In this document: positions 16,737 through 26,850 of the stretch, in pieces
How positions within the stretch are numbered: position 1 is the first letter of the stretch
Layout: every line of letters begins with the position of its first letter
Source of the DNA: Peribacillus folii
GTDB lineage: Bacteria; Bacillota; Bacilli; Bacillales; DSM-1321
Reading direction: 5' to 3'
NCBI RefSeq assembly: GCF_030271255.1
Contig: NZ_JASJOM010000007.1
Coordinates: 1-64,000 of the forward strand
Length of the DNA stretch: 64,000 nt
Notes under the pieces: model-generated
Database searches by the model: none
Seen by the model: the letters and a program-made list of their open reading frames with translations, nothing else
What the model was told of the DNA's origin: nothing
Translations under genes and position numbers: made by a program

Positions 16737-18161
16737 TCATTTCACTAAATAGTTCAAAGCCGTGCGTAACTGGATATCATTATCTTCATCTTGGATTTTC
16801 TCCAGAATTGCGCTTTCCAAATGAGCTGCCGTTTTTGCATCCAGCTTTCCTGTCACCTTAAGACCATCCTGCTTTTGAAAGGCTTTCACGGCAATTTCCG
16901 TATTCCAATCGTAATAGCCGTCTTCGCGACCCGTTTCAAACCCAAGTCCCTTCAGAATGCTTTGGGCATATTGGATTTGTTCATCGTTCATGTCTCGCTC
17001 CAACACCCCTTCAACTGCAAGCTGATGGGCATTAAAGTAATCCGGCTGCTTCACTTTGATCGTCGGTTCAATTCCTTTTTTATGGATCCAATTCCCTGAA
17101 GGGGTCAGCCACTTATACAGTGTAAGTTTTATTTTACTGCCATCCCCCATCGGGACAGCCTGCTGCACGGTACCTTTCCCAAAGGTTTTCTCCCCGATCA
17201 AGGGATAGCCTCCTGCCTCCTGCATCGCTCCAGCAAGGATTTCCGAAGCTGAGGCGCTCCCTTTATCCGTCAAGACGGCAATCGGATAATTTTTCGCTTG
17301 CTTGAGGGTCGTAAAAAACGATTGCCTTTCGCCCGTTCTTTCGGCTATTTGCAAAAATGGCTTATCCTTTGTAATGAACTCGCCAAGAATCGTTTCCACA
17401 CTGGAAAGGAGACCGCCCGGATTGCCGCGGACATCTATGACCAACCCTTTGATTCCTTTCTTTTCTAACTGTTTCATCTGCTTTTTGAAGTCTGCCGCCG
17501 TATTTTCCGAGAAGGTGGTCAACTCGATATAGCCAATTTGTTCCCCTGCCACTTCCTTGACGGATGAAAATACAGTATCCAATGGAATTTCGGCACGCAC
17601 CATATTGAACTCCAGTGGATTAGATACCCCCGCTCGTTTTATTTCCATTTTGACGGGTGAGCCCTTTTTGCCACGGATTTTCAAGCGTGTCTCATAAAGA
17701 TCCAAACCTTCGACACTCTCACCATTCACCTTAAGGATTTGGTCTTTTGGCTTCAAACCCGCCTTTTCGGCTGGCGAATCCTTATAAGGAGACACGATGA
17801 TGACCTTCCCATCCTCCATGCCGATTTCAGTCCCTATCCCTTCGAAAGAAGAATCCAGGGTTTCATTGAATTGCTTGGCGGTTTCCTTATCCATATATAC
17901 GGAATAAGGATCTTTCAAAGCCGACAGCATGCCTTGAATTGCTCCTTCCACCAAACGGGAGCCATCCACCTGTTCGACATACTCACTAACGATCAAGCCA
18001 TAAGCTTGCTCCACTTTCGCCCACTCTTTATCCTTGGAAATGGCTGGGTTTTCAGGCTTTGTTTCATTTTTATCCGGGAGACTTGTCCAATATATGCCCC
18101 CCACTGCTCCAATGGCTAGTGATATGATGATGGCTAGCGGAAGTACCCATTTTTTGACCAT
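16737..18161 (-). CDS. ctpB: S41 C-terminal processing protease CtpB
   Basis: CtpB is a secreted or membrane-anchored serine protease. In B. subtilis it cleaves SpoIVFA to trigger pro-sigma-K processing during sporulation. From the ATG at 18161 (MVKKWVLP) the protein is ~474 aa: a signal/anchor helix at ~4-24, a PDZ domain at ~90-180, and an S41 core with the catalytic Ser in GSASASEILAGAMQ and Lys in TFGKGTVQ. A C-terminal peptidoglycan-binding-like domain contains YDWNTEIAVKAFQ. The frame is open to 18245, but GGGGAT before the chosen ATG and similarity in length to B. subtilis CtpB (480 aa) favour the internal start; an ATG at 18173 is an alternative. Confidence 0.9.
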   Translation of the reverse strand: MVKKWVLPLAIIISLAIGAVGGIYWTSLPDKNETKPENPAISKDKEWAKVEQAYGLIVSEYVEQVDGSRLVEGAIQGMLSALKDPYSVYMDKETAKQFNETLDSSFEGIGTEIGMEDGKVIIVSPYKDSPAEKAGLKPKDQILKVNGESVEGLDLYETRLKIRGKKGSPVKMEIKRAGVSNPLEFNMVRAEIPLDTVFSSVKEVAGEQIGYIELTTFSENTAADFKKQMKQLEKKGIKGLVIDVRGNPGGLLSSVETILGEFITKDKPFLQIAERTGERQSFFTTLKQAKNYPIAVLTDKGSASASEILAGAMQEAGGYPLIGEKTFGKGTVQQAVPMGDGSKIKLTLYKWLTPSGNWIHKKGIEPTIKVKQPDYFNAHQLAVEGVLERDMNDEQIQYAQSILKGLGFETGREDGYYDWNTEIAVKAFQKQDGLKVTGKLDAKTAAHLESAILEKIQDEDNDIQLRTALNYLVK

Positions 18162-18243
18162 ATTTATCCCCATTTCTGACCTGATATGTATTCCACTATA
18201 TGTAGCGGTGGACAAGAATATGCCCCATGCGAAAATCGTGGCC

Positions 18244-18280
18244 ATAAAAAAACAGACCAGGAATTCATCCAGGTCTGTTT
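18244..18280 (-). terminator. Terminator after the M23 endopeptidase gene
   Basis: ACAGACCTGG and CCTGGTCTGT form a 10-bp stem with a 7-base loop, followed on the minus strand by seven T residues. It separates the ftsEX-M23 transcript from ctpB. Confidence 0.85.
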
Positions 18281-18300
18281 TACCTCAAGTTAACAGGGTA

Positions 18301-19671
18301 TCAATTAGGTATATAGTTTAATGGATTGACAGCGTTCGATTTGCTATAATTCCATGCGCCTTTATGTAGTTCGAAGTGTAAATGCTGTCCGAATGAATGG
18401 CCTGTGTTCCCCATGATGCCCACTTGTTGGCCTTTGGCAACGACAGCGCCCTCACTTACTTGCCTAGAGCTTAAATGTGCATAAACCGTAGTCCATTGCT
18501 GTCCGCTGATTGAATGGGTAACAAAGACGACGTTACCGTACGAACTCGAGAAGTAAGAACGGCTTACGATCCCGTCGGCTGCCGCTACAACCGGCACCGT
18601 TCCGCTGGCAGCAATATCAATGCCGGCATGCTTTTTATTCCAACGTTCACCCATCGTGGAAGATACATAGCCTGCACTAGGTCTGGTGAATGTACCTGAA
18701 GATACAGCAGGTGCTGAACTTACATTGGCTGAAGAGTGAGAAGCTGCTGGCGCTGCACTGCTTTTTGCACTCGATCCCGAAGAAGATTGTTGCTTGGCTT
18801 GGGATGCCGCTTTCGCTGCAGCTTGTGCTGCTTCCTGCTCTGCACGTTTTTTAGCTTCGGCAGCCGCTTTTTTACGGGCCGCTTCCAATTCAGCAAGACG
18901 TTGATTTTCCAGGCTGATGGCAGATTTGATGGCTTTTTCTTGAGCAGCAAGATTCGCCTTTTCTTCCTCTAAGCCCATTTTCTCGTCTTCATGTTTTTTC
19001 GTTTGGTCCTTCAGTTTCTTGACTAAAGCATCCTTTTCCTGCTTTTGCTGCTTTTGCTGTTTTTCGATTTCCAACAGTTCAGCTTTTGCGACTTCTAGAC
19101 TGGCAAGCTTTTGTTCGACAGCATTTTGTTTTTCTTCAAGATCTTTTTTATCAAGCTCATGCTGCTTCAAAATATCCCGGTCGGCCTCAGCGATCGTTGC
19201 TACAGCTCCGACACGGTCCACTAAATCGCCAAAACTTGATGATCCGAATAGCACTTCAAGGTAGTTGACATCCCCGCCGGTTTCCTGGAAAGAAAGTGCC
19301 CGTTCCTTCAACACTTCATTACGTTTGGCGATGCGCTCTTTCAATACTTCGATCTCTTTTTTTAATGCTTCGATCTCATTTTTCGTTTGTGTGATTTCAG
19401 CATTTTTAGCCTCGATTTTTTTGCCGGACTCTGCAATTTTCGCTTCAATCGCTTCGATTTGATCTTCTGCAGTCATTTGCTTATCCTGGAGGACATCGAT
19501 TTTCTTCTCCGTATCGGAAATGTTCGATTCAACGCCCGAGCGTTTTTCCTGAATCGAATCTTTCTGCTTTTCCAGATCGGATATGGACTCCGCATGAACG
19601 GATGGTACTGCCAGAAAACTTCCCAACCCAATCATGATGGAAGCATTCATGGCAATGATATTTTTTTTCAA
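18301..19671 (-). CDS. Coiled-coil M23 peptidoglycan endopeptidase (EnvC-like)
   Basis: A ~456-aa secreted protein. The signal peptide ends at SVHA-ES. Residues ~30-260 are a long, charged, Lys/Glu-rich coiled coil. An Ala/Ser-rich low-complexity linker follows, then a C-terminal LytM/M23 domain with the zinc ligands HAGIDIA and HLHFELHKG. This is the EnvC architecture. The gene lies 93 bases after ftsX with no terminator between, so it is probably the murein hydrolase activated by FtsEX, a role played by CwlO in B. subtilis and EnvC in E. coli; that pairing is inferred from context. The start is likely a TTG (19671) with AAGGGG upstream; the longer ATG frame from 19716 lacks a ribosome-binding site. 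Confidence 0.85.
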   Translation of the reverse strand: MKKNIIAMNASIMIGLGSFLAVPSVHAESISDLEKQKDSIQEKRSGVESNISDTEKKIDVLQDKQMTAEDQIEAIEAKIAESGKKIEAKNAEITQTKNEIEALKKEIEVLKERIAKRNEVLKERALSFQETGGDVNYLEVLFGSSSFGDLVDRVGAVATIAEADRDILKQHELDKKDLEEKQNAVEQKLASLEVAKAELLEIEKQQKQQKQEKDALVKKLKDQTKKHEDEKMGLEEEKANLAAQEKAIKSAISLENQRLAELEAARKKAAAEAKKRAEQEAAQAAAKAASQAKQQSSSGSSAKSSAAPAASHSSANVSSAPAVSSGTFTRPSAGYVSSTMGERWNKKHAGIDIAASGTVPVVAAADGIVSRSYFSSSYGNVVFVTHSISGQQWTTVYAHLSSRQVSEGAVVAKGQQVGIMGNTGHSFGQHLHFELHKGAWNYSKSNAVNPLNYIPN

Positions 19672-19764
19672 CGTTTCATTTCCCCTTTCAATCCCGTCAC
19701 ATCTATTGCCCTGCAACGTCTCTCTATCTAGACCAAGCTTCTTTTTCTTTAAAAGGAACCACTT

Positions 19765-20658
19765 TTATACTTTCAAGAATTTCCTGACGGACATCAAGCT
19801 GCCCCATATCCCGATAACGGCACCTATCACGATGAGGATGGCCGAAACTTGATAAATAAATGGGCTTGCAGGCAGAAGCTCTACGAATTTGAACGTAATC
19901 TGCGGTTGTGCATATTTATATAGATTGTAATAGAGTACGGCAATCAGGCCTATTGGCACGATTGCACCGAGGATTCCTAACCAAAGCCCCTCGAGGAAGA
20001 ATGGCCAGCGGATGAATGTATTCGTTGCCCCTACCAATCTCATAATCTCGATTTCTTTTCTTCTAGCTACAATTGTGATCTTAATCGTATTCGATATCAG
20101 GAACATTGCAGTGAATAGCAAGCCTACAATGAGGACGATCCCTATGTTTCTCGCAATATTCACGAAGCTGAAAAGCTTCTCGACGTATCCTTGGCCATAT
20201 TTGACGCTTTGGATATAATCGAAGCCTTCGATTTTTTTAGCCACCTTGATGACATCTTGCGGCGATTTCGTTTTGATGATATAAACGTCCCTTAAAGGGT
20301 TGTCCTGTTCAAATGGTTTAAAGGCTTCCCCATTATCACCCAAGTCATCTATCAAATTCGTAAGCTCTTCATCTTTTGGAGAGAAAATGACTGATTCAAT
20401 GCCATCCATCTCCGTAATTTTCTTACCGATCGCCTTTATATCGTTTTGATTCGCTGCGTTATCAATATGTGCGCGAACTTCGACATCCTTCTCCACATTT
20501 CCCGCGATATGATTTAAATTCATCATGAGCACTAAAAAGACTCCGACCAATGTTAGCGTGACCGTTACTGCGCTTACTGAAGCGAACGTCATCCATCCAT
20601 TACGGCCAATATTTTTAAAACTTTCACGGAAGTGACGGAGCAATGTTCTAAATTTCAT
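19765..20658 (-). CDS. ftsX: Cell-division ABC permease FtsX
   Basis: FtsX is the membrane subunit that couples FtsE ATPase to peptidoglycan hydrolases outside the cell. The 297-aa protein has the standard plan: a cytoplasmic N-terminus (MKFRTLLRHFRESFKNIGRNGW), helix 1 near 35, a large extracytoplasmic domain to about 165, and three C-terminal helices. The ATG at 20658, with GAGGTG nine bases upstream, lies inside the end of ftsE, an 11-base overlap showing coupling. The same length as B. subtilis FtsX (296 aa) supports this start over the longer frame. Confidence 0.96.
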   Translation of the reverse strand: MKFRTLLRHFRESFKNIGRNGWMTFASVSAVTVTLTLVGVFLVLMMNLNHIAGNVEKDVEVRAHIDNAANQNDIKAIGKKITEMDGIESVIFSPKDEELTNLIDDLGDNGEAFKPFEQDNPLRDVYIIKTKSPQDVIKVAKKIEGFDYIQSVKYGQGYVEKLFSFVNIARNIGIVLIVGLLFTAMFLISNTIKITIVARRKEIEIMRLVGATNTFIRWPFFLEGLWLGILGAIVPIGLIAVLYYNLYKYAQPQITFKFVELLPASPFIYQVSAILIVIGAVIGIWGSLMSVRKFLKV

Positions 20659-21334
20659 ATCCGTAATCACCTCGATGTTCATCGCGAACTATTTTTCCAC
20701 TTTCAATGGCTATGACCCGTCGTTTGATATTGTTGACGATGTCCCTATTATGGGTGGCCATGACCAGTGTCGTTCCGCGTTTATTGATTTCTTCAAAAAT
20801 GTTCATGATTTCCCATGATGTTTCAGGATCAAGATTCCCTGTAGGCTCATCGGCTATGACGACCTTCGGATCATTGACGATCGACCTGGCAATCGCTACC
20901 CTTTGCTGTTCCCCGCCTGATAATTCGGAAGGCAGCATTCTGGCTTTATGCTTGATGCCAACCAGATCAAGGACTTCCATGACCCTCTTTTTGATTTCTT
21001 CCGGTTCCTTTTCGATGACTTCCATGGCAAATGCCACATTTTCATATGCTGTGAATGTTTGAAGGAGTTTAAAATCCTGGAATACCATACCAATATTGCG
21101 GCGGAATAGAGGAACTTTCGAATTGCGGATACTTGGCAGGCTAAGTCCATTGACCAAGATATTACCACTAGTCGGCTTTTCTTCCCTATACATCATCTTG
21201 ATGAAGGTCGATTTACCGGCACCGCTGGGTCCTACTACATAAACGAACTCGCCCGGCTTAATTTTTACGTTGATCCCATTAATGGCAATGACGCCATTCG
21301 GGTATGTCTTTTTCACATCTATCATTTCTATCAT
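20648..21334 (-). CDS. ftsE: Cell-division ABC ATPase FtsE
   Basis: The 228-aa ATPase partner of FtsX. Walker A is GPSGAGKST near residue 35, the signature LSGGEQQRVAIARS near 140 and Walker B VVIADEPTGNLD near 160. It is the first gene of an operon with ftsX and the M23 endopeptidase gene. In B. subtilis FtsEX controls CwlO and is needed for timely entry to sporulation. Confidence 0.97.
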   Translation of the reverse strand: MIEMIDVKKTYPNGVIAINGINVKIKPGEFVYVVGPSGAGKSTFIKMMYREEKPTSGNILVNGLSLPSIRNSKVPLFRRNIGMVFQDFKLLQTFTAYENVAFAMEVIEKEPEEIKKRVMEVLDLVGIKHKARMLPSELSGGEQQRVAIARSIVNDPKVVIADEPTGNLDPETSWEIMNIFEEINKRGTTLVMATHNRDIVNNIKRRVIAIESGKIVRDEHRGDYGYEI

Positions 21335-21383
21335 TTTAAAACCACCTAATATGCTTGAATTATCTTTATGTAATTACAGCTTT

Positions 21384-21391
21384 TTCGACAA
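21384..21391 (-). promoter_or_regulatory. Spo0A box (TTGTCGAA) in the ftsE leader
   Basis: A perfect 0A-box core on the minus strand lies between the extended -10 promoter and the ftsE start codon, a position where Spo0A would repress. An 8-base site can occur by chance. Confidence 0.3.
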
Positions 21392-21438
21392 TTTCCACTG
21401 AATTCTGACAGGAATCGCTCTTACTTGAGCACAGACAC

Positions 21439-21444
21439 ATTATA
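21439..21444 (-). promoter_or_regulatory. Extended -10 promoter for the ftsEX operon
   Basis: TATAAT on the minus strand is preceded by TG one base upstream (TGTTATAAT), an extended -10 element. The -35 region is poor. The rest of the 300-base cccB-ftsE gap is AT-rich, with nothing else that I can support apart from the cccB terminator and the Spo0A box. Confidence 0.6.
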
Positions 21445-21597
21445 ACATCATATTTTGTCAAATTAAGCATTAATAATATTACATTTTCATTTCAGTCAGT
21501 CATAATTCAAGATATCCGTAATAATTCCAGGGATTCGTTGTTGGTTAAGGAATTAAATGTGAGAGGAATCGGGGATTCATTAGGGGGAATGCGGAAT

Positions 21598-21625
21598 GAA
21601 ACGTCCTGCTGATGCAGAACGTTTC
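21598..21625 (-). terminator. cccB terminator
   Basis: GAAACGTTCTGC and GCAGGACGTTTC form a long stem with one mismatch and a four-base loop. The T tract is short, so confidence is moderate. Confidence 0.6.
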
Positions 21626-21634
21626 GGCGGTCAC

Positions 21635-21976
21635 TCATTTATGTTCGGCAAGCCATTCGGCGACCATGCTGGCTTCTTTGCCCTGAATGATTCCCTTAGG
21701 CATGGCTCCTTGTCCATTTGCAATGACCTTTTCGATATCAGCCTTCGTCAGCTTCGAGCCGACTTTCGTCAAATTCGGTCCTACTCCGCCCTCAAGATTA
21801 GCCGCATGGCAGCTCGAGCATTTGTTTTCATAAATCCTGGCAGCATCACCGGCTCCTGCCGTTGTCGTTTCATTATTTTCACCTGCAGGCTCTTTGTCTG
21901 ACGCACCGTCGTTCCCGCCGCATGCAGCCAATGCCAGAGAAGTGCCCAAAACTAGGGCCGCCCATTTCATCTTCAT
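21635..21976 (-). CDS. cccB: Lipoprotein cytochrome c-551
   Basis: This 113-aa electron carrier is tethered to the outer face of the membrane. The signal peptide ends in the lipobox LAAC (Cys near 19). A Gly/Glu/Thr-rich linker leads to a class I cytochrome c domain with one haem site CSSCH near 56 and a distal Met in GAMPKG. Length and layout match B. subtilis CccB (112 aa), and the position between ftsE and yvjA is conserved. Confidence 0.95.
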   Translation of the reverse strand: MKMKWAALVLGTSLALAACGGNDGASDKEPAGENNETTTAGAGDAARIYENKCSSCHAANLEGGVGPNLTKVGSKLTKADIEKVIANGQGAMPKGIIQGKEASMVAEWLAEHK

Positions 21977-22025
21977 AGATCTTACCCCCTCTTTCTATTA
22001 CCAATACAAGAACATTATACCAATG

Positions 22026-22889
22026 TCACTCCAGTTTAAAACCCTCACCCAGCACTTCCGATGCGTCCGTGACGATTACAAACGCTTTAGGGTCAACGAG
22101 TTTCACCAATTGTTTCAATTTGGTGAATTCGGACTGATCAATGACACACATCATGATTGGGCGGATGTCATCCGTATAACCGCCATAACCGGATATCCCC
22201 GTCACCCCTCGGTCCAGTTCATGTATGATAGCATCCCTTACATCTCTTTCCTTATTCGTGATGATCAATGCCATCTTGGATCGATTCAGCCCTACTTGAA
22301 CAAGATCGATCGTTTTACTCGTCACATATAAGGCGATCAACGCATAAAGTCCTTTTTCAATATCAAAAACGATCGCTGCACTTAATACGATGATGCCATC
22401 GATAATGGCAACACAGGTGCCCAATGACATATGGGTGTACTTGTGAAAAATCTGGGCAGCTAGATCCGTGCCTCCCGTAGAGCCTTTCCCCCGAAAGACA
22501 ATGCCTAGCCCAAGACCGACCATCATTCCTCCGCAAATGGAACCAAGCAAGGCATCATTCGTCCAAGCAGCCCAATCCTTTGTCAAAAATACCACCAATG
22601 GCAGGAACAAGGTTCCAATCAAGCTTTTGGCACCGAAATGCCGTCCCAGGATGATAAGTCCAGCAATGAATAAAGGAATATTGAACCCCCACAAAACATA
22701 AGCTGGTTCCCATCCGAGAGTGGACCGGAGGATCGTACTGATCCCGCTGACCCCGCCCGATGCCACTTGATTGGGCAGCAGGAAAACGTTAAAACCGATG
22801 GCAATTATGGCCGAACCCACGATTACCAATCCATATTCGATTAACTTTTGCATCAAAGGGGGCTTCGGCTCCCGGTATCTTTTTCTCAT
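22026..22889 (-). CDS. yvjA: YitT-family membrane protein (YvjA-like)
   Basis: A 287-aa YitT-family protein. About five membrane helices occupy residues 12-170, with Gly-rich segments such as NQVASGGVSGISTIL and FRGKGSTGGTDLAAQI. A cytoplasmic C-terminal DUF2179 domain (residues ~220-280, KERDVRDAIIHELDRGVTGI) ends the chain. The substrate is unknown. It sits between cccB and prfB as in B. subtilis. Confidence 0.9.
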   Translation of the reverse strand: MRKRYREPKPPLMQKLIEYGLVIVGSAIIAIGFNVFLLPNQVASGGVSGISTILRSTLGWEPAYVLWGFNIPLFIAGLIILGRHFGAKSLIGTLFLPLVVFLTKDWAAWTNDALLGSICGGMMVGLGLGIVFRGKGSTGGTDLAAQIFHKYTHMSLGTCVAIIDGIIVLSAAIVFDIEKGLYALIALYVTSKTIDLVQVGLNRSKMALIITNKERDVRDAIIHELDRGVTGISGYGGYTDDIRPIMMCVIDQSEFTKLKQLVKLVDPKAFVIVTDASEVLGEGFKLE

Positions 22890-23027
22890 TCTTCATTATC
22901 TCCTCAAACCATCATTCATCATTATTTAGTATTGGCGGATCATAGCATGGCATGCCCTTTCACATCCTGTAAAAATAATCCAGACTGCCTATTTTAGCAG
23001 AACGTGTAAGGCAAGCATGATTTTCAT

Positions 23028-23058
23028 AAAAAAAACCGGACCCCAGAACGGGTCCGGC
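23028..23058 (-). terminator. prfB terminator
   Basis: CCGGACCC and GGGGTCCGG form an 8-9-bp GC-rich stem, followed on the minus strand by at least seven T residues. Confidence 0.9.
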
Positions 23059-23070
23059 CATTTCATTCAA

Positions 23071-24169
23071 TTATAATTTTGACCGCAGGTATGCATCGAT
23101 GAACATATCAATATCCCCATCCATGACCGCACCCAGGTTTCCGGTCTCCGCACTCGTACGGTGATCCTTGACCATGGAGTACGGATGGAAAACATAAGAA
23201 CGAATTTGGCTTCCCCAGCCAATTTCCTTTTGCTCACCGCGAATTTCATCCAGATCTGCTTGTTGCTGTTCAATTTCACGTTGATAAAGTTTGGCTTTCA
23301 GCATATTCATCGCCTGGGCCTTGTTTTTGATTTGCGACCTCTCGTTTTGGCACGTCACTACCGTATTGGTAGGTAAATGGGTGATCCGGACAGCCGAGTC
23401 AGTCGTATTGATATGCTGACCGCCAGCGCCGCTTGCCCTGTACGTATCGACCTTCAAATCTTCCGTCCGTATTTCGATATTGATCGTCTCATCGAATTCC
23501 GGCATGACTTCACAAGAAACAAATGAAGTATGGCGTCTCCCCGATGAATCGAAAGGAGAAATACGAACAAGACGGTGAACGCCTTTTTCCGCTTTCAAAT
23601 ATCCGTAGGCGTTATGGCCTTTGAAAAGCAGAGTGACACTTTTGATGCCCGCTTCATCACCTGGAAGGTAATCAAGGGTCTCCACTTTAAAGCCTCTTTT
23701 TTCACCCCATCTTGTATACATGCGCAGCAGCATCGAACCCCAATCCTGCGATTCCGTTCCGCCTGCACCAGGATGCAGTTCAAGGATGGCGTTTTTCGAG
23801 TCATATTCTTCGCTTAATAACAGTTGCAGTTCGAAATCATTCATCTTCTGTGAAAGGATCGTGATTTCTTCTTCAAGCTCTGCCAAAAGTTCAGCATCAT
23901 TCTCTTCTTTCACTAGTTCATACGTCAGATCCAGATTTTCGTATGACTCGTTCAGTTCAGCCAGCTGGGTGACCTGCTCTTTCAATCCATTCGTTTCATT
24001 GATGACGGTCTGTGCTTTTTGCTGATCATTCCAAAAATCAGGGTGTGTCATCTCATTTTCAAGCTGAGCGATTCGTGCCTCTTTTTCATCTAAGTCAAAG
24101 AGACCCCCTAAAGTCCGTTAATCGTTGCGCTGTCCGTTCAAGTTCATTTCTAATTTCTCCTAATTCCAT
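23071..24169 (-). CDS. prfB: Peptide chain release factor 2, programmed +1 frameshift
   Basis: RF2 recognises UGA and UAA stops. The gene is in two frames. Codons 1-24 run from ATG 24169 ([20 protein letters not shown] then RGSL) to an in-frame UGA, and the +1 frame then continues as [16 protein letters not shown] to 23071, giving 365 aa in total (B. subtilis 366). The junction is the canonical CTT TGA C at 24100-24094 with an AGGGGG Shine-Dalgarno-like stimulator three bases before it. The anticodon-like SPF motif ([10 protein letters not shown]) and catalytic GGQ ([16 protein letters not shown]) are intact. The second of two nearby ATGs is chosen because GAGGTG lies seven bases upstream. 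The gene follows secA with no terminator between, so co-transcription is likely. Confidence 0.97.
24094..24108 (-). promoter_or_regulatory. prfB autoregulatory frameshift site
   Basis: The order AGGGGG-TCT-CTT-TGA-C on the minus strand is the conserved RF2 slippery site. When RF2 is scarce, pausing at UGA lets the ribosome slip from CUU to UUU, aided by the internal Shine-Dalgarno. Confidence 0.97.
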
Positions 24170-24336
24170 TTCCATTCACCTCATCAAATATGTTAAAAAA
24201 CTCCCTGCAGAGGGATTCCTCCGTGCAAATAAGCCTCTTCAAACTATATGCAAATATACGACTTTATGCAAACGAAACATGAAAAGAGGCGGCAAGTCAT
24301 ACACTTGACCGTCCCTTACTCATTATACACCTACTA

Positions 24337-26850
24337 TTAGCCTACACTGCCATGGCAATTCTTATATTTTTTACCGCTTCCGCAAGGACATAACGTATTT
24401 CGGCCAACGTCATCCTTCTTACGGGCCGGAGCCTTTTTCACTTTGCCCCCATCTTCTTCCTTGGGGTTTACCGCTTGTCCTTGTATGACTTCCTTGCGCT
24501 CTAAATTGTTGCGGATTTCTGCTTTCATGATGTATTTAGCCACTTCATCTTCCATTGAGGCAATCATCGCCTCGAACATCGCGAAGCCCTCTGATTGATA
24601 TTCACGAAGCGGATCGATCTGACCATAGGCGCGAAGGTGAATCCCTTGACGCAATTGCTCCATTGCATCGATATGATCCATCCATTTGCTGTCGACTGCA
24701 CGAAGGACGATAACCTTTTCGAATTCACGCATTTGCTCGTCGGACAGCTCTTCTTCTTTTTGATCATAGTCTTCTTTCACTTTAGCTAAAATGAATTCAA
24801 CCAATTCCGCTTCATTTTTCCCATCCAAATCAGCTGCGGAAATCGAACCCTCATCGAATAGGTTACCATTCAGGTAATCGACAAGGCCTTGCAGGTTCCA
24901 GCCTTCCTCATCACCCATTGGTGCAAATGCCGCCACATTGCGCTCGACGGAGGCAGCTATCATCGTTTCGACGATTTCGCGCAAGTTTTCGCTTTCCATC
25001 ACATCGAAGCGCTGCTTATAGATGATTTCCCGCTGCTGGCGAAGAACATCATCATATTGCAGTAATTGCTTACGTGAATCGAAGTTATTGCCTTCCACCC
25101 GTTTCTGGGCGGACTCAACGGCCCTCGTCACCATCTTGCTTTGAATTGGCTGGGAATCATCCATGCCAAGGCGTGTCATCATGTTCTTCATGTTATCGGA
25201 GCCGAAACGGCGCATCAATTCATCTTCCATCGATAAATAGAATTGTGTGACCCCTGGATCTCCTTGACGGCCCGAACGGCCGCGCAGCTGGTTATCGATA
25301 CGCCTGCTTTCATGGCGCTCCGTACCAATGACGGCAAGCCCGCCGAGCTCCTTCACGCCTTCTCCAAGCTTGATGTCCGTACCACGGCCGGCCATGTTCG
25401 TAGCGATCGTAACGGAGCCTTGATTCCCTGCGTTGGCAATGATCTCCGCTTCACGTTCGTGATTCTTCGCATTCAGGACATCGTGCGGAATACCCTTTTT
25501 GGATAAATAAGCTGAAATGACTTCAGACGTTTCAATGGCTACCGTTCCAACCAGGACAGGCTGCCCCTTTGCATGCCTTTCGGCGATATCCTCGACGACA
25601 GCTCGGAATTTGCCATCGGTTGACGCATAAATGAGATCGGCCCGGTCATCCCTGATGATATTCCTGTTTGTCGGAATCGCAATGACGTTCATATTATAGA
25701 TATTGCGGAATTCCTCTTCTTCCGTTTTGGCAGTCCCGGTCATGCCGGAAAGCTTTTCGTACATCCGGAAGTAATTCTGGAAGGTGATCGTCGCAAGCGT
25801 CATGCTTTCATTTTGGATTTCAAGTCCCTCTTTCGCCTCAATGGCCTGGTGGAGGCCTTCACTGTAACGACGGCCTTTCATCAAACGGCCAGTGAATTGG
25901 TCGACAATGACGATTTCACCTTCCTGGACGACATAATCCACATCCAAATGCATGGAAACATGCGCCTTCAACGCCTGGTTGATATGATGATTCAAAGTAA
26001 CGTGGCTTATATCGAATAAGTTATCGATATTGAACGCTTTTTCAGCTCTGTTCATGCCTTCTTCGGTCAGCTGTACGCCCTTTGTCTTTTCATCATACGT
26101 ATAATCCTTTTCTTTTTGCAGCGTTTTGACAAACGCATTGGCCTGGATATAAAGCTGGGCCGATTTTTGGGCCGAGCCGGAGATGATCAACGGTGTCCTC
26201 GCCTCATCGATCAAAATCGAATCGACTTCATCGATTACAGCAAAATGCAAGGGGCGCTGGACCATTTGTTCTTTATATAACACCATGTTGTCACGCAGGT
26301 AATCGAAGCCTAACTCATTATTCGTGCTATAGGTAACATCGGCATTATACGCCTCTTGTTTTTCCTCTTTTGAATGGCTGTTCAGGTTCAGGCCGACGGT
26401 CAAGCCAAGGAATTCAAATAATACTCCCATCTCGGAGGCATCACGGTGGGCCAAGTATTCATTGACCGTAACGACATGGACACCTTTGCCAGTGAGCGCG
26501 TTCAAATAGACCGGCATGGTGGATGTCAGCGTTTTACCTTCCCCCGTTTTCATTTCCGAAATATTGCCGTCATGAAGGGATGCCCCGCCCATGATTTGAA
26601 CGCGGTAAGGATATAAGCCAAGGGCACGCTTCGCCCCTTCACGGGCAACAGCAAAAGCCTCGACGAGCAAATCGTCGACGGTCTCCCCATTTTGGTAGCG
26701 CTCCTTGAACTGCCCCGTTTTGGCACGCAGCTGCTCATCCGATAAGGCTGCCGTCTCATCAGCAAGCGCTTCGACTTGGTCAGCAACTCTTTCCAGACGT
26801 TTTATTTCTCGCTTATTCGGATCAAAAACTTTATTTAATATATTAAGCAT
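24337..26850 (-). CDS. secA: Preprotein translocase ATPase SecA
   Basis: The 837-aa motor drives secretory proteins through SecYEG. Walker A ([14 protein letters not shown], near 100), DEAD-type [19 protein letters not shown] (near 207), the preprotein cross-linking domain, helicase motif VI ([13 protein letters not shown]) and the C-terminal zinc-binding SEC-C motif [13 protein letters not shown] are all in place. The length matches B. subtilis SecA (841 aa). The gene precedes prfB as in B. subtilis. Confidence 0.99.
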   Translation of the reverse strand: MLNILNKVFDPNKREIKRLERVADQVEALADETAALSDEQLRAKTGQFKERYQNGETVDDLLVEAFAVAREGAKRALGLYPYRVQIMGGASLHDGNISEMKTGEGKTLTSTMPVYLNALTGKGVHVVTVNEYLAHRDASEMGVLFEFLGLTVGLNLNSHSKEEKQEAYNADVTYSTNNELGFDYLRDNMVLYKEQMVQRPLHFAVIDEVDSILIDEARTPLIISGSAQKSAQLYIQANAFVKTLQKEKDYTYDEKTKGVQLTEEGMNRAEKAFNIDNLFDISHVTLNHHINQALKAHVSMHLDVDYVVQEGEIVIVDQFTGRLMKGRRYSEGLHQAIEAKEGLEIQNESMTLATITFQNYFRMYEKLSGMTGTAKTEEEEFRNIYNMNVIAIPTNRNIIRDDRADLIYASTDGKFRAVVEDIAERHAKGQPVLVGTVAIETSEVISAYLSKKGIPHDVLNAKNHEREAEIIANAGNQGSVTIATNMAGRGTDIKLGEGVKELGGLAVIGTERHESRRIDNQLRGRSGRQGDPGVTQFYLSMEDELMRRFGSDNMKNMMTRLGMDDSQPIQSKMVTRAVESAQKRVEGNNFDSRKQLLQYDDVLRQQREIIYKQRFDVMESENLREIVETMIAASVERNVAAFAPMGDEEGWNLQGLVDYLNGNLFDEGSISAADLDGKNEAELVEFILAKVKEDYDQKEEELSDEQMREFEKVIVLRAVDSKWMDHIDAMEQLRQGIHLRAYGQIDPLREYQSEGFAMFEAMIASMEDEVAKYIMKAEIRNNLERKEVIQGQAVNPKEEDGGKVKKAPARKKDDVGRNTLCPCGSGKKYKNCHGSVG

